Part shown: one piece after another, positions 51,761 to 59,426 of the stretch
Numbering within the stretch: the first letter of the stretch is position 1
Layout: each line of letters starts with the position of its first letter
Origin: Euzebya sp.
Lineage (GTDB): Bacteria > Actinomycetota > Nitriliruptoria > Euzebyales > Euzebyaceae
Length of the DNA: 64,000 nt
Assembly (NCBI RefSeq): GCF_964222135.1
Contig: NZ_CAXQBR010000109.1
Location: 1-64,000, forward strand
Direction: 5' to 3'
Program-made: the position numbers and the translations under genes
Notes under the pieces: model-generated
What the model saw: the letters and a program-made list of their open reading frames with translations, nothing else
What the model was told of the DNA's origin: nothing
The model's database searches: none

Positions 51761-53895
51761 CGCCGGTCCTGGCCGCCGGCGCAGTCGCCGCGGAGGACCT
51801 CCTCCGCTTCTGGATCGCCCTCGGGGTCCTGCTGGCGGCCGCCAAGGTGCTCGGGTGGGCGGCCCGCCGCGCGGGCCAGCCGGCGGTGGTCGGCGAGCTG
51901 TCGGCCGGCGTGCTGCTGGGCCCGACGCTCCTCGGCAGGATCGCCCCGGACCTGACCTCGTGGCTGTTCCCCGTGGAGGGCAACGCGGCCGCGATGATCA
52001 GCGCCGTCGCATGGCTGGGCGTCGTGCTCCTGCTCGCGGTCACGGGCTTCGAGATCGACCTCGGCACGCTCAAGCGGTTGGGCCGGACCGCGACGACGAC
52101 CGCCACGGCGAGCCTCGTCATCCCGGTCGCGATGGGGCTCGCGCTCGGGTTCGCGCTGCCGACCAGCTTCGCCGGCGAGAACGGCGAGGGGTCCCTCCCC
52201 CTCTTCATCGGTGTCGCCCTGGGCATCTCGTCGCTCCCCGTCGTGGCGAAGGTGCTGCGCGAGCTGCAGCTCGCCAAGGCCGGCGTGGGCCAGGTCATGC
52301 TCGCTGCCGGCATGGTCAACGACGTGATCGGCTGGGCCCTCCTCGGTGTCGTGGCCGGTGTCGTGTCGGCCAGCGGCTCGCCCCTCATCGGGCTCGCCAC
52401 CGCCCTGATCGGCTCCGTCGCGGTCATCGTCGGTGGCCTCACGGTCGGCCAGCGGGCCGTCGACTGGCTGCTCCGGCTGGTCCGCCGCCGCGACGACGAC
52501 CGCGGGTCGCTCCTCGGCGTCTCGACGATCCTCATCGTCGCCGCCGGGGCGGTGACCCAGGCGATCGGGGTCGAGGCGGTGCTCGGCGCGTTCGTCGCCG
52601 GCATGGTGCTGGCGCGGTCCCCGCTGGGCGGCCGACCCATCGAGAAGCCGCTCAGCCAGATGGCCGACCAGATCCTCGCCCCGGTGTTCTTCGCGACCGC
52701 CGGCCTGCAGGTCGACCTGTTCGCGATCGTCCAGCCGCCGATCCTGTGGTGGACGCTCGCGATCGTCGCCGTCGCGGTCGTGGGGAAGGTGCTCGGCGGA
52801 TGGCTCGGCGCCCGGCTCGGCGGGTTCTCCCACCGGGACAGCCTGGCCGTCGGCATCGGCCTGAACGCCCGCGGAGCACTCGAGATCGTCGTGGCGTCCG
52901 TCGGCCTCTCCCTGGGCGTGCTGTCCAGCGAGGCCTACAGCGCCATCGTGGTCATGGCCGTGCTCACGTCGCTGATGGCCCCGCCGCTGCTGACCGCCGT
53001 GCTCGGCCTGACACCGGGCCGTGGCGACGACGACGAGGAGGCCAGTCGCTTCGCCCGCATGCGGACCGCGCTGATGCCCACCCGCGGCGGAGCCTCATCG
53101 GTGCTGGCCGGCCGGGTCGCCGACGCGGTGCTGCCGCCGACGGCCACGCTGACCGCCCTGACCGTCCACGCGACCGGTGAGGACGCCCCGGCCGGCCGCG
53201 CGGCCGCCCGCGCCCTCGGGGCCCACGTCCGCCGACGGCTGCGGGGGCGCGACCACGTGGCCGACGACCCCGCGGACGAGGTCCTCGCCGAATCGGCCCT
53301 CGGCTACGACCTGCTGGCCGTCGGCGCCACGGCCGACCAGCTGGGCGGGCAGATCAGCCGGACCCTCGAGCGCATGATCGCCCACGCGCCCGTGCCGGTG
53401 CTGCTCGTCCGCAACGCCCCGGACGCCGACCCGGAGCACATCGCGCTGCGCCGCGTCGCCGTGGGGATCACCGGATCGGACGCCGCGTCCCTCGCCGTCG
53501 ACCTGGCCGCCCGCGTGGCGGCCACCAACGACGCCCGGTTGACGCTGCTCCACGTCGTGGTGCGCCCCGAGCCCACCGCCCCCGCCACGGGCTCGGCGGC
53601 GGTCCCCTCCTCCTCCGCCGCGGTCGCACAAGCCGTGCCGTTCACCGACGCGACCGACCTGCTGACGACCCCCCGACGGCAGGCGGAGGCGCTCGGCGTC
53701 CACGCCGACCTGCGGGTCCTGCACAGCCGCACGGTCGCCGAGCAGCTGGTCGAGGCGGCGGTCGAGGCGGACGCCGACCTGCTGGTCATCGGCGGGCAGC
53801 GCCGGGCCGACGGGTCCTTCCTCGGCCACACCGTCGCCCACCTCCTGCGCGCCGCGCCGATGTCGGTCGCGGTGGTCATCGCCCCGCGCGGGTAG
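51757..53895 (+). CDS. CPA2-type cation:proton antiporter fused to universal stress domains
   Basis: 712 residues from the GTG at 51757. Residues about 10-410 are a Na+/H+ exchanger-like membrane domain (PF00999) of 11-12 helices, with GELSAGVLLGPTLLGRI, the two-Asp-type core (GMVNDVIGWALLG) and NARGALEIVVASVGL. Residues about 430-712 hold two UspA-type domains (LTALTVHATGEDAP, HAPVPVLLVRNA; RRVAVGITGSDAASLAVDLA, ADLLVIGGQRRADGSFLGHT). Such fusions regulate ion/proton exchange through nucleotide binding to the stress domains. Expected in the cytoplasmic membrane, with the stress domains inside. Confidence 0.9.
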   Translation: MTPVLAAGAVAAEDLLRFWIALGVLLAAAKVLGWAARRAGQPAVVGELSAGVLLGPTLLGRIAPDLTSWLFPVEGNAAAMISAVAWLGVVLLLAVTGFEIDLGTLKRLGRTATTTATASLVIPVAMGLALGFALPTSFAGENGEGSLPLFIGVALGISSLPVVAKVLRELQLAKAGVGQVMLAAGMVNDVIGWALLGVVAGVVSASGSPLIGLATALIGSVAVIVGGLTVGQRAVDWLLRLVRRRDDDRGSLLGVSTILIVAAGAVTQAIGVEAVLGAFVAGMVLARSPLGGRPIEKPLSQMADQILAPVFFATAGLQVDLFAIVQPPILWWTLAIVAVAVVGKVLGGWLGARLGGFSHRDSLAVGIGLNARGALEIVVASVGLSLGVLSSEAYSAIVVMAVLTSLMAPPLLTAVLGLTPGRGDDDEEASRFARMRTALMPTRGGASSVLAGRVADAVLPPTATLTALTVHATGEDAPAGRAAARALGAHVRRRLRGRDHVADDPADEVLAESALGYDLLAVGATADQLGGQISRTLERMIAHAPVPVLLVRNAPDADPEHIALRRVAVGITGSDAASLAVDLAARVAATNDARLTLLHVVVRPEPTAPATGSAAVPSSSAAVAQAVPFTDATDLLTTPRRQAEALGVHADLRVLHSRTVAEQLVEAAVEADADLLVIGGQRRADGSFLGHTVAHLLRAAPMSVAVVIAPRG

Positions 53896-53913
53896 ACGAC
53901 CCCACCCGCGGAG

Positions 53914-54513
53914 TCAGGGGCCGCCGTCGACCTCGAGCGCGGCAGCGTCCACCACCCGATCCCCGAGGTCGAAGACCCTCCGCGCGTTCTCGGCGTGCTC
54001 CCCCACCAGGGCGCGCAGCTGCGCGTCGGTCACCTCGACGGCCTCATCCACCACGAACCACCGCACCTCCTGGCCGAACGGCGGTGTCGTCCGCGATCCG
54101 AGGTACGTGCACGCGGTCCGCCCAGGTGGCAGGAGCGCCGACAGGGCACCCTGCCGCTCGAGCAGGCGGTCGACGGCGGCGTTCCGTCGACCGATGGCCA
54201 ACCGCAGGGCGAGGACCGACGTCCGATCCCCGTCCACGTGGACGATGTGCAGCTCCCCTGCGCCCTGGACGCCGTCCCACAGGTGCTCGGACGGGGCGTG
54301 GGTGTGGAACTCGACCACAGCCAGCGGCTCGCTCCCGTCACCGATGCGCAGGTGACCGCCGGAGCCCGCCGGCACGGGCACCATCCCCGCGTTGAACGGG
54401 CTGTCGCGCTCCTGCCACCGGGCGTCCGGGTACGAGCAGGACGGATGCCAGACCTCGCTCGTCCGGATGGTGCTGGAATCGATGTCGATCGGTGATTGCT
54501 GCGGGTAGTTCAT
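53914..54513 (-). CDS. Alpha-type carbonic anhydrase without signal peptide
   Basis: 199 residues. Alpha-carbonic anhydrase hallmarks: QQSPIDI at 5-11, the first two zinc histidines in FHTHAPSEHLWDG, the third in ELHIVHVDG, and the LGSRTTPPFGQEVRWFV segment that lines the active site. It hydrates CO2 to bicarbonate. Unlike most bacterial members it starts directly at the core, without a signal peptide or the usual N-terminal Trp/Tyr segment, so it is predicted to be cytoplasmic. The ATG at 54513 is the only start; no good ribosome site is visible, so a longer or differently started product is possible. Converges with the antiporter gene. Confidence 0.8.
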   Translation of the reverse strand: MNYPQQSPIDIDSSTIRTSEVWHPSCSYPDARWQERDSPFNAGMVPVPAGSGGHLRIGDGSEPLAVVEFHTHAPSEHLWDGVQGAGELHIVHVDGDRTSVLALRLAIGRRNAAVDRLLERQGALSALLPPGRTACTYLGSRTTPPFGQEVRWFVVDEAVEVTDAQLRALVGEHAENARRVFDLGDRVVDAAALEVDGGP

Positions 54514-54625
54514 GAGTTCCTGTGGCCGTCTGCCGGTGCGAGGGGTGTCGGCGCCCGACGGGCTCGGCGGGTTGCCCGGCCATCCCCGTCTGCGCGGCGG
54601 TGATCATCTCCCGCCGGCCTGGCAC

Positions 54626-55234
54626 CTAACCGCCGGCAGACGCCCTCACGAGCGCGGCGGCGACCTCGTCGACTCGGGCCTCGAGCTCGGCGATGGTCCC
54701 CTCGTTGCGGATGACGTGCGTGGCGACGGCGACCTTGTCGGCCTCCGACGCCTGGCTGTCGATCCGCGCCCAGGCCTCGGTCGGGTCCATGTCCCGGTCG
54801 GCCACGAGCCGGTCGTGCTGGACCTGGCGGTCCGCGGTGACCACGACGATCTCGGGGTAGGCGTCGGCGTGCCCCATCTCCACGAGCAGGGGGGAGTCGA
54901 CGACGACCGGGCCGTCGTGGTCGGCCAGCGCGGCGATCCGCCGACCCACCTCCTCGGCGATCCGCGGGTGGGTGATGGCGTTCAGCGCCTGTCGGGAGGG
55001 CTCGTCGCCGAAGACGATGGCGGCGAGGGCCGGGCGGTCGAGCGCACCGTCCGCCCGGATCACCCCGTCGCCGAAGCGGTCGGCGATCTCGGCCAGCGCG
55101 GGACGTCCCGGCTCCACGACCACCCGCGCGACCACGTCGGCGTCGATCACGGGGAACCCGTGGACCTCCGCGAAGCGCCGCGAGACCGTCGACTTCCCCG
55201 TCGCGATCCCGCCCGTGAGCCCGACCAGCAGCAT
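54626..55234 (-). CDS. coaE: Dephospho-CoA kinase
   Basis: 202 residues. Walker A GLTGGIATGKSTV at 5-17, DADVVAR, the CoaE lid and LNAITHPRI, VVDSPLLVE segments are standard (PF01121). It phosphorylates dephospho-CoA in the last step of CoA synthesis. Lies downstream of rpsA, as in many actinobacteria, but the hairpin at 55293-55320 probably separates the transcripts. Confidence 0.95.
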   Translation of the reverse strand: MLLVGLTGGIATGKSTVSRRFAEVHGFPVIDADVVARVVVEPGRPALAEIADRFGDGVIRADGALDRPALAAIVFGDEPSRQALNAITHPRIAEEVGRRIAALADHDGPVVVDSPLLVEMGHADAYPEIVVVTADRQVQHDRLVADRDMDPTEAWARIDSQASEADKVAVATHVIRNEGTIAELEARVDEVAAALVRASAGG

Positions 55235-55292
55235 GGGCGGGCAGGCTAGCGGCCCGGACCTCTCGGGGCCGGGTGCGTCGCCCGAGACGCGA

Positions 55293-55320
55293 CGAGGGAC
55301 CGTCCGGAGACGGTCCCTCG
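55293..55320 (-). terminator. rpsA terminator
   Basis: A perfect 12-bp stem, CGAGGGACCGTC at 55293-55304 and GACGGTCCCTCG at 55309-55320, with a 4-base loop, 43 bases past the rpsA stop and before coaE. Confidence 0.75.
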
Positions 55321-55363
55321 TTCGTGCAGCTGTCGCCCGGGCGGCGACGTGGAGGCGCTACTC

Positions 55364-56965
55364 CTACTCGTCGCTGCTCTCGGGCTCCTCGGCCTCGGCG
55401 GTCTCGGCGTCGTCGGTCTCGGCGTCCGGGGTCGCAGCCTCGTCGGTAGCGGCCTCGGTGCTCCCCTCCTCCTCGGCCGGCTCGTCCGCGGCCGCCTCGG
55501 TGGTCTCCTCCGCGACGGGCTCCTCGGAGACGTCCTCGGAGTCGGCCTCCTCGTCCTCGACGTCGGCGTCCTCGGCCGCCGCGGCCGCGGCCTGGGCCTG
55601 GACGCGGGCGATGACGTCCTGGGCGGACAGGCCGCCGGACTCACCGGACTCCTCGTCCTCCGCCTCCTCGGCGGCGCGGGCCTGCTGCGAGCGCTGCATG
55701 GCCTGGGCCAATGCGGCACCCATCGCCGAGCCGCCGTCGCCGCCGGTGTCCCCACCACGGCTGGAGGTCGGGGCCTCCGCGGCGTAGGTCGGGGCCTCGT
55801 CGATCTCGGGCGCCTCGCCGTAGCCGGCCTTGACGGCCTGCTTCAGCGACAGCGAGATCCGGCGGCGGACGTCGTCGATGTCGATGATCTTGACGGTCAG
55901 GCGGTCGTTGACCTTGACGACCTGCTCGGGCTGCTCGACGTGGGCGTCGGCCAGCTCGGAGATGTGGATCAGGCCCTCGATGCCGTCCTCGACCTTCACG
56001 AAGGCGCCGAAGGGGACCAGCTTGGTGACGTTGCCCTCGACGAACTCGCCCACGTAGTGCTGGCGGGCGAACTGCTGCCACGGGTCTTCCTGGGTCGCCT
56101 TGAGCGACAGCGACACGCGCTCGCGCTCGAGGTCCACGTCGAGCACCTCGACCTCGACCTCCTGGCCCAGCTCGACGACCTCACCGGGGTGGTCGACGTG
56201 CTTCCAGGACAGCTCGGAGACGTGCACGAGCCCGTCCACGCCGCCCAGGTCGACGAACGCGCCGAAGTTGACGCAGGAGGAGACGGTGCCCTTGCGGATC
56301 TCGCCCTTCTGCAGGGTCTCGAGGAACTCCCGGCGGAACTCGCTCTGGGTCTCCTCGAGGAACTTGCGGCGGCTCAGGACCACGTTGTTGCGGTTCTTGT
56401 CGAGCTCGATGACCTTGCACTCGAGCTCCTGGCCCACGTAGGGGTGCAGGTCGCGGACGCGCCGCATCTCGACCAGCGACGCGGGCAGGAAGCCGCGGAG
56501 GCCGATGTCGAGGATGAGGCCGCCCTTGACGACCTCGATGACCGTGCCGGTGACCGTGGAGTCCCGCTCGTGGATCTCCTCGATCTTGCCCCAGGCGCGC
56601 TCGTACTGGGCGCGCTTCTTCGAGAGGACCAGCCGACCGTCCTTGTCCTCCGTCTGGAGGACGAGGGCCTCGATCACATCGCCCACGGCGACGACCTCGT
56701 TGGGGTCGACGTCGTGCTTGATGGAGAGCTCGCGGCTGGGGATGACCCCCTCGGACTTGAAGCCGATGTCGAGGAGGACCTCCTCGGGATCGACCTTGAC
56801 GACGACCCCCTCCACGATGTCACCGTCGTCGAAGTCCTTGACGGTGGCCTCGAGTGCGGCGAGGAAGGCTTCCTCGGTGCCGAACTCCTCGAGGAGGATG
56901 GCGGCTCCCCGCTCCCGCTCCTCGTCAGGGGCGGTGGCCAGGATGTGGGTCTGCTCGTCGGTCAT
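55364..56965 (-). CDS. rpsA: 30S ribosomal protein S1
   Basis: 533 residues from the ATG at 56965 (MTDEQTHILATAP); the longer frame is unsupported. Four S1 RNA-binding domains at about 47-115, 132-198, 217-285 and 302-372 (DIVEGVVVKVDPEEVLLDI, KGTVSSCVNFGAFVDLGGVD, GNVTKLVPFGAFVKVEDGIE). An acidic Ala/Glu/Asp-rich tail of about 160 residues follows, longer than is usual. S1 helps bind mRNA to the ribosome. Upstream lies the 12-bp palindrome array; a small hairpin CCTGTC/GACAGG at 57005-57021 is in the leader. Confidence 0.96.
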   Translation of the reverse strand: MTDEQTHILATAPDEERERGAAILLEEFGTEEAFLAALEATVKDFDDGDIVEGVVVKVDPEEVLLDIGFKSEGVIPSRELSIKHDVDPNEVVAVGDVIEALVLQTEDKDGRLVLSKKRAQYERAWGKIEEIHERDSTVTGTVIEVVKGGLILDIGLRGFLPASLVEMRRVRDLHPYVGQELECKVIELDKNRNNVVLSRRKFLEETQSEFRREFLETLQKGEIRKGTVSSCVNFGAFVDLGGVDGLVHVSELSWKHVDHPGEVVELGQEVEVEVLDVDLERERVSLSLKATQEDPWQQFARQHYVGEFVEGNVTKLVPFGAFVKVEDGIEGLIHISELADAHVEQPEQVVKVNDRLTVKIIDIDDVRRRISLSLKQAVKAGYGEAPEIDEAPTYAAEAPTSSRGGDTGGDGGSAMGAALAQAMQRSQQARAAEEAEDEESGESGGLSAQDVIARVQAQAAAAAAEDADVEDEEADSEDVSEEPVAEETTEAAADEPAEEEGSTEAATDEAATPDAETDDAETAEAEEPESSDE

Positions 56966-57220
56966 GTAGGCGGTCCGTTCAAGGGGTTGGCAGTGTCGCA
57001 GGGACCTGTCACGAGGGACAGGGTGTGGATCTGATCCTGTTGGTCGCCACCGTGCGGGGAGGCCCGGCGGCGGGTGTGCGCGCCCGACTGGGACGGCGAG
57101 CAGCACAGAAAGCCCCCGGAGGGGCGGAGGACTCAGTCTGCCACGGCGCGTCGGGGCACGCCACCGCCAGTCCAGCCGTCCGCGCGGGGGCGTCCGACGC
57201 GGCGGACGGCCGTGGACCGG
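56966..57220. other. rpsA leader and upstream region
   Basis: The 393-bp gap between metZ and rpsA holds a small stem-loop at 57005-57021, the palindrome array at 57221-57343 and no supported gene. No close match to promoter consensus was found; the rpsA leader must lie here. Confidence 0.5.
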
Positions 57221-57343
57221 GACTCAGATCTGAGCCGCAGGGCCGCCGGCGGGGCGAACTCTCAGATCTGTGATCGCGGTCGCGCGCACCGGGACCCAGA
57301 TCTGAGCCGCACCTGCGCCGGCGGAGCTGAACCTCAGATCTGA
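57221..57343. repeat. Four-copy array of the palindrome CTCAGATCTGAG
   Basis: The 12-bp palindrome occurs at 57221-57232 (perfect), 57260-57271 (ends GTG), 57294-57305 (starts CCC) and 57332-57343 (perfect). Steps are 39, 34 and 38 bases. Copies 1-2 and 3-4 form two similar units of about 48 bp (CAGATCTGAGCCGCA ... GCCGGCGG ... CTCAGATCTG), with a period of 73. It starts 256 bases upstream of the rpsA start. No known element fits; it could be an operator or a mobile palindromic repeat. Confidence 0.85.
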
Positions 57344-57358
57344 GATGACGAGCGGCGC

Positions 57359-58534
57359 TCAGGCGGACAACGCCCGGGCGAGGTCCTCGCGCAGGTCCTC
57401 GACGTCCTCCAACCCGACCGACAGCCGGATCACCCCGTCGGTGATGCCGACGGCCGCCCGCCCCTCCGGGCCGATGCGGTGGTGCGTCGTCGTCGCCGGG
57501 TGGCAGGCCAGGGACTTCGCGTCGGCGAAGTTGTTCGAGATGTCCACGACGTCGAGGGCGTCGAGGACCGCGAACGCCCGGTCGGTCCCGCCCTCCACCT
57601 CGAACGTCACCACGGTCCCGCCGCCGGTCATCTGCCGCCGGGCCAGGTCGTGCTGGGGGTGGGACGCCAGCCACGGGTGGCGCACCCACGTGACCGCCGG
57701 CTGCGACTCGAGCCAGCCGGCCAGATCGAGGGCGGTGGCGGCCATCCGCTCGACCCGCAACCGCAGGGTCTCGAGGCCCTTCAGCACCACCCAGGCGTTG
57801 AACGGGCTGAGGACCGGGCCGGTGTGGCGCATCAGCGGTTGGACCTCGCCGTCGATGAACGCCGCCGACCCGAGGATCACCCCGCCGAGGGTCCGTCCCT
57901 GGCCGTCCATGTGCTTGGTGGTCGAGTAGACGACGACGTCGGCGCCCAGGTCGAGGGGCCGTTGGAACACCGGGGAGGCGAAGATGTTGTCCACGATCAC
58001 GCGGGCGCCCACCGCGTGGGCGAGCTCGCAGACCGCGGCGATGTCGACGAGCTCCTGCATGGGGTTCGAGGGGCTCTCGAAGAACACCGCTGCCGCCGGT
58101 GTCGACAGGGCCGACTCCCACTGGCCCAGGTCGTCGCCGTCGACGAAGTCGGTCGTGACGCCGTAGCGGGGCAGGATCTCGTCGAGGACGACGGTGCAGG
58201 ACCCGAAGAGGCTCCGGGCCGCCACCACCCGGTCCCCCGCCCGCACCGACGCGAGCAGGGCGTAGAACACCGCGGCCATCCCGCTCGCCGTCGTCCACGC
58301 GGCCTCGGCGCCCTCGAGCTGGCGCACCCGCTCGGTCAGCATCGCGACGGTCGGGTTGGACACGCGGCTGTAGCGGTGGCGCTCGATGTCACCGGCGAAC
58401 GCGGCCGCCGCCTCCGCGGCCGTGGCGTACACGTACCCGGAGTTCAGGAACAGCGCCTCGGAGGTCTCGTCGAACGCCGAGCGCGCCAGTCCGCCGCGGA
58501 CCGCGGCGGTGTCGGGGCGCCAGTCGCCGGCCAC
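57359..58534 (-). CDS. metZ: O-succinylhomoserine sulfhydrylase
   Basis: 391 residues of the Cys/Met-metabolism PLP family (PF01053): SRVSNPTVAMLTERVRQLEG, TASGMAAVFYALLA, PLP-lysine in STTKHMDGQGRTLGGVILG. The KHMDGQGR string is typical of MetZ, which makes homocysteine from O-succinylhomoserine and sulfide; related gamma-lyases are possible. It is directly downstream (6 bases) of a rhodanese-like gene, the common MetZ pairing that hands over sulfur. Confidence 0.88.
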   Translation of the reverse strand: MAGDWRPDTAAVRGGLARSAFDETSEALFLNSGYVYATAAEAAAAFAGDIERHRYSRVSNPTVAMLTERVRQLEGAEAAWTTASGMAAVFYALLASVRAGDRVVAARSLFGSCTVVLDEILPRYGVTTDFVDGDDLGQWESALSTPAAAVFFESPSNPMQELVDIAAVCELAHAVGARVIVDNIFASPVFQRPLDLGADVVVYSTTKHMDGQGRTLGGVILGSAAFIDGEVQPLMRHTGPVLSPFNAWVVLKGLETLRLRVERMAATALDLAGWLESQPAVTWVRHPWLASHPQHDLARRQMTGGGTVVTFEVEGGTDRAFAVLDALDVVDISNNFADAKSLACHPATTTHHRIGPEGRAAVGITDGVIRLSVGLEDVEDLREDLARALSA

Positions 58535-58540
58535 GGGGCC

Positions 58541-58954
58541 TCAGGACTGCGTCCAGGGCAGGCCGGCGGCCTTCCAGCCCGCCGAGGTGCCCCGGTGGCC
58601 GGCGGCGTCCCGCGGTCCCTCGAACCCGCCGGCGACGTTGTGGGCGCGGGTGTAGCCGTGCGCGGTGGCGGCCTCGGCCGCCGCGGCGGAGCGGGCGCCG
58701 CTCCGGCACAGGAACAGGACCGGGGTGTCGGGGTCGAGCCCCTCGGCGTCGAGCTCGTCGAGGAAGGCCTCGTTGCGGCCGCCGTCCGCGGTGCTCCACT
58801 CGATCCGGACGACCGCCTTGTCGACGTCGTCGAGGTCCGGCAGCCCGACGTAGGTCCACTCCGCGCGGGTCCGCACGTCCACGAGGACCGCGTCGCGGTC
58901 GTCCTCCAGGACGTCCCACGCCTCCTCGGGGCTGATGTCACCAGCGTGCGCCAT
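58541..58954 (-). CDS. Rhodanese-domain sulfurtransferase
   Basis: 137 residues, one rhodanese domain (PF00581) with DAVLVDVRTRAEW and the active-site loop FLCRSGARSAAAA (Cys nucleophile). It carries persulfide sulfur. Same transcript as metZ, 6 bases apart, so it probably provides sulfur for homocysteine formation. ATG at 58954. Confidence 0.93.
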   Translation of the reverse strand: MAHAGDISPEEAWDVLEDDRDAVLVDVRTRAEWTYVGLPDLDDVDKAVVRIEWSTADGGRNEAFLDELDAEGLDPDTPVLFLCRSGARSAAAAEAATAHGYTRAHNVAGGFEGPRDAAGHRGTSAGWKAAGLPWTQS

Positions 58955-59015
58955 GGCGCCAGAGCCTATGCGGCGCAGCGGCCCCGATCGGGCGTGCGAA
59001 GGCGCAGAACCCCGG

Positions 59016-59426
59016 TCAGCGGCCGGGCCGCTCCCCCGTCGAGTACGGGTGGATCTTGAGGTCCATCCAGATCCAGAGGGTCTTCGACCGCGGGTAGAAC
59101 CAGATCGCGACCACGGCGACCGCGACGATGAGGATCCAGGTCAGCGCCGTCCACGGCACGTCCGGCCAGGTGACCGCGAGCCCGATCCCGAACCCCGCCA
59201 CGAACGTCAGCAGCACCGCGACGGTGTTCATGATGAGGGCGCCCACGTAGTAGCCCTCCTCACCCTGGTCGAAGTCGTAGCCGCAGCCGGGACAGGTCTC
59301 GACCAGCTCGCCGTAGCCCGACGTGATCGGCTTCTGGCCGCACAGCGGACAGCGCATCCGCAGCGCGCGGAGGAGCCGCGGGCGCTGCTGCATGCGGTGG
59401 TCGGCAGAGGGCTCCCCGGAGGTCAT
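59016..59426 (-). CDS. DUF983-family membrane protein
   Basis: 136 residues. Two zinc-ribbon-like cysteine pairs (CPLCGQ and CPGCGYDF, about 26-50) followed by two membrane helices (about 62-84, VAVLLTFVAGFGIGLAV, and 92-113, ALTWILIVAVAVVAIWF), the DUF983 (PF06170) layout. Function unknown. The ATG at 59426 overlaps the stop of the acyl-CoA oxidase-like gene (ATGA), so it is the downstream partner in a transcript. Confidence 0.85.
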   Translation of the reverse strand: MTSGEPSADHRMQQRPRLLRALRMRCPLCGQKPITSGYGELVETCPGCGYDFDQGEEGYYVGALIMNTVAVLLTFVAGFGIGLAVTWPDVPWTALTWILIVAVAVVAIWFYPRSKTLWIWMDLKIHPYSTGERPGR

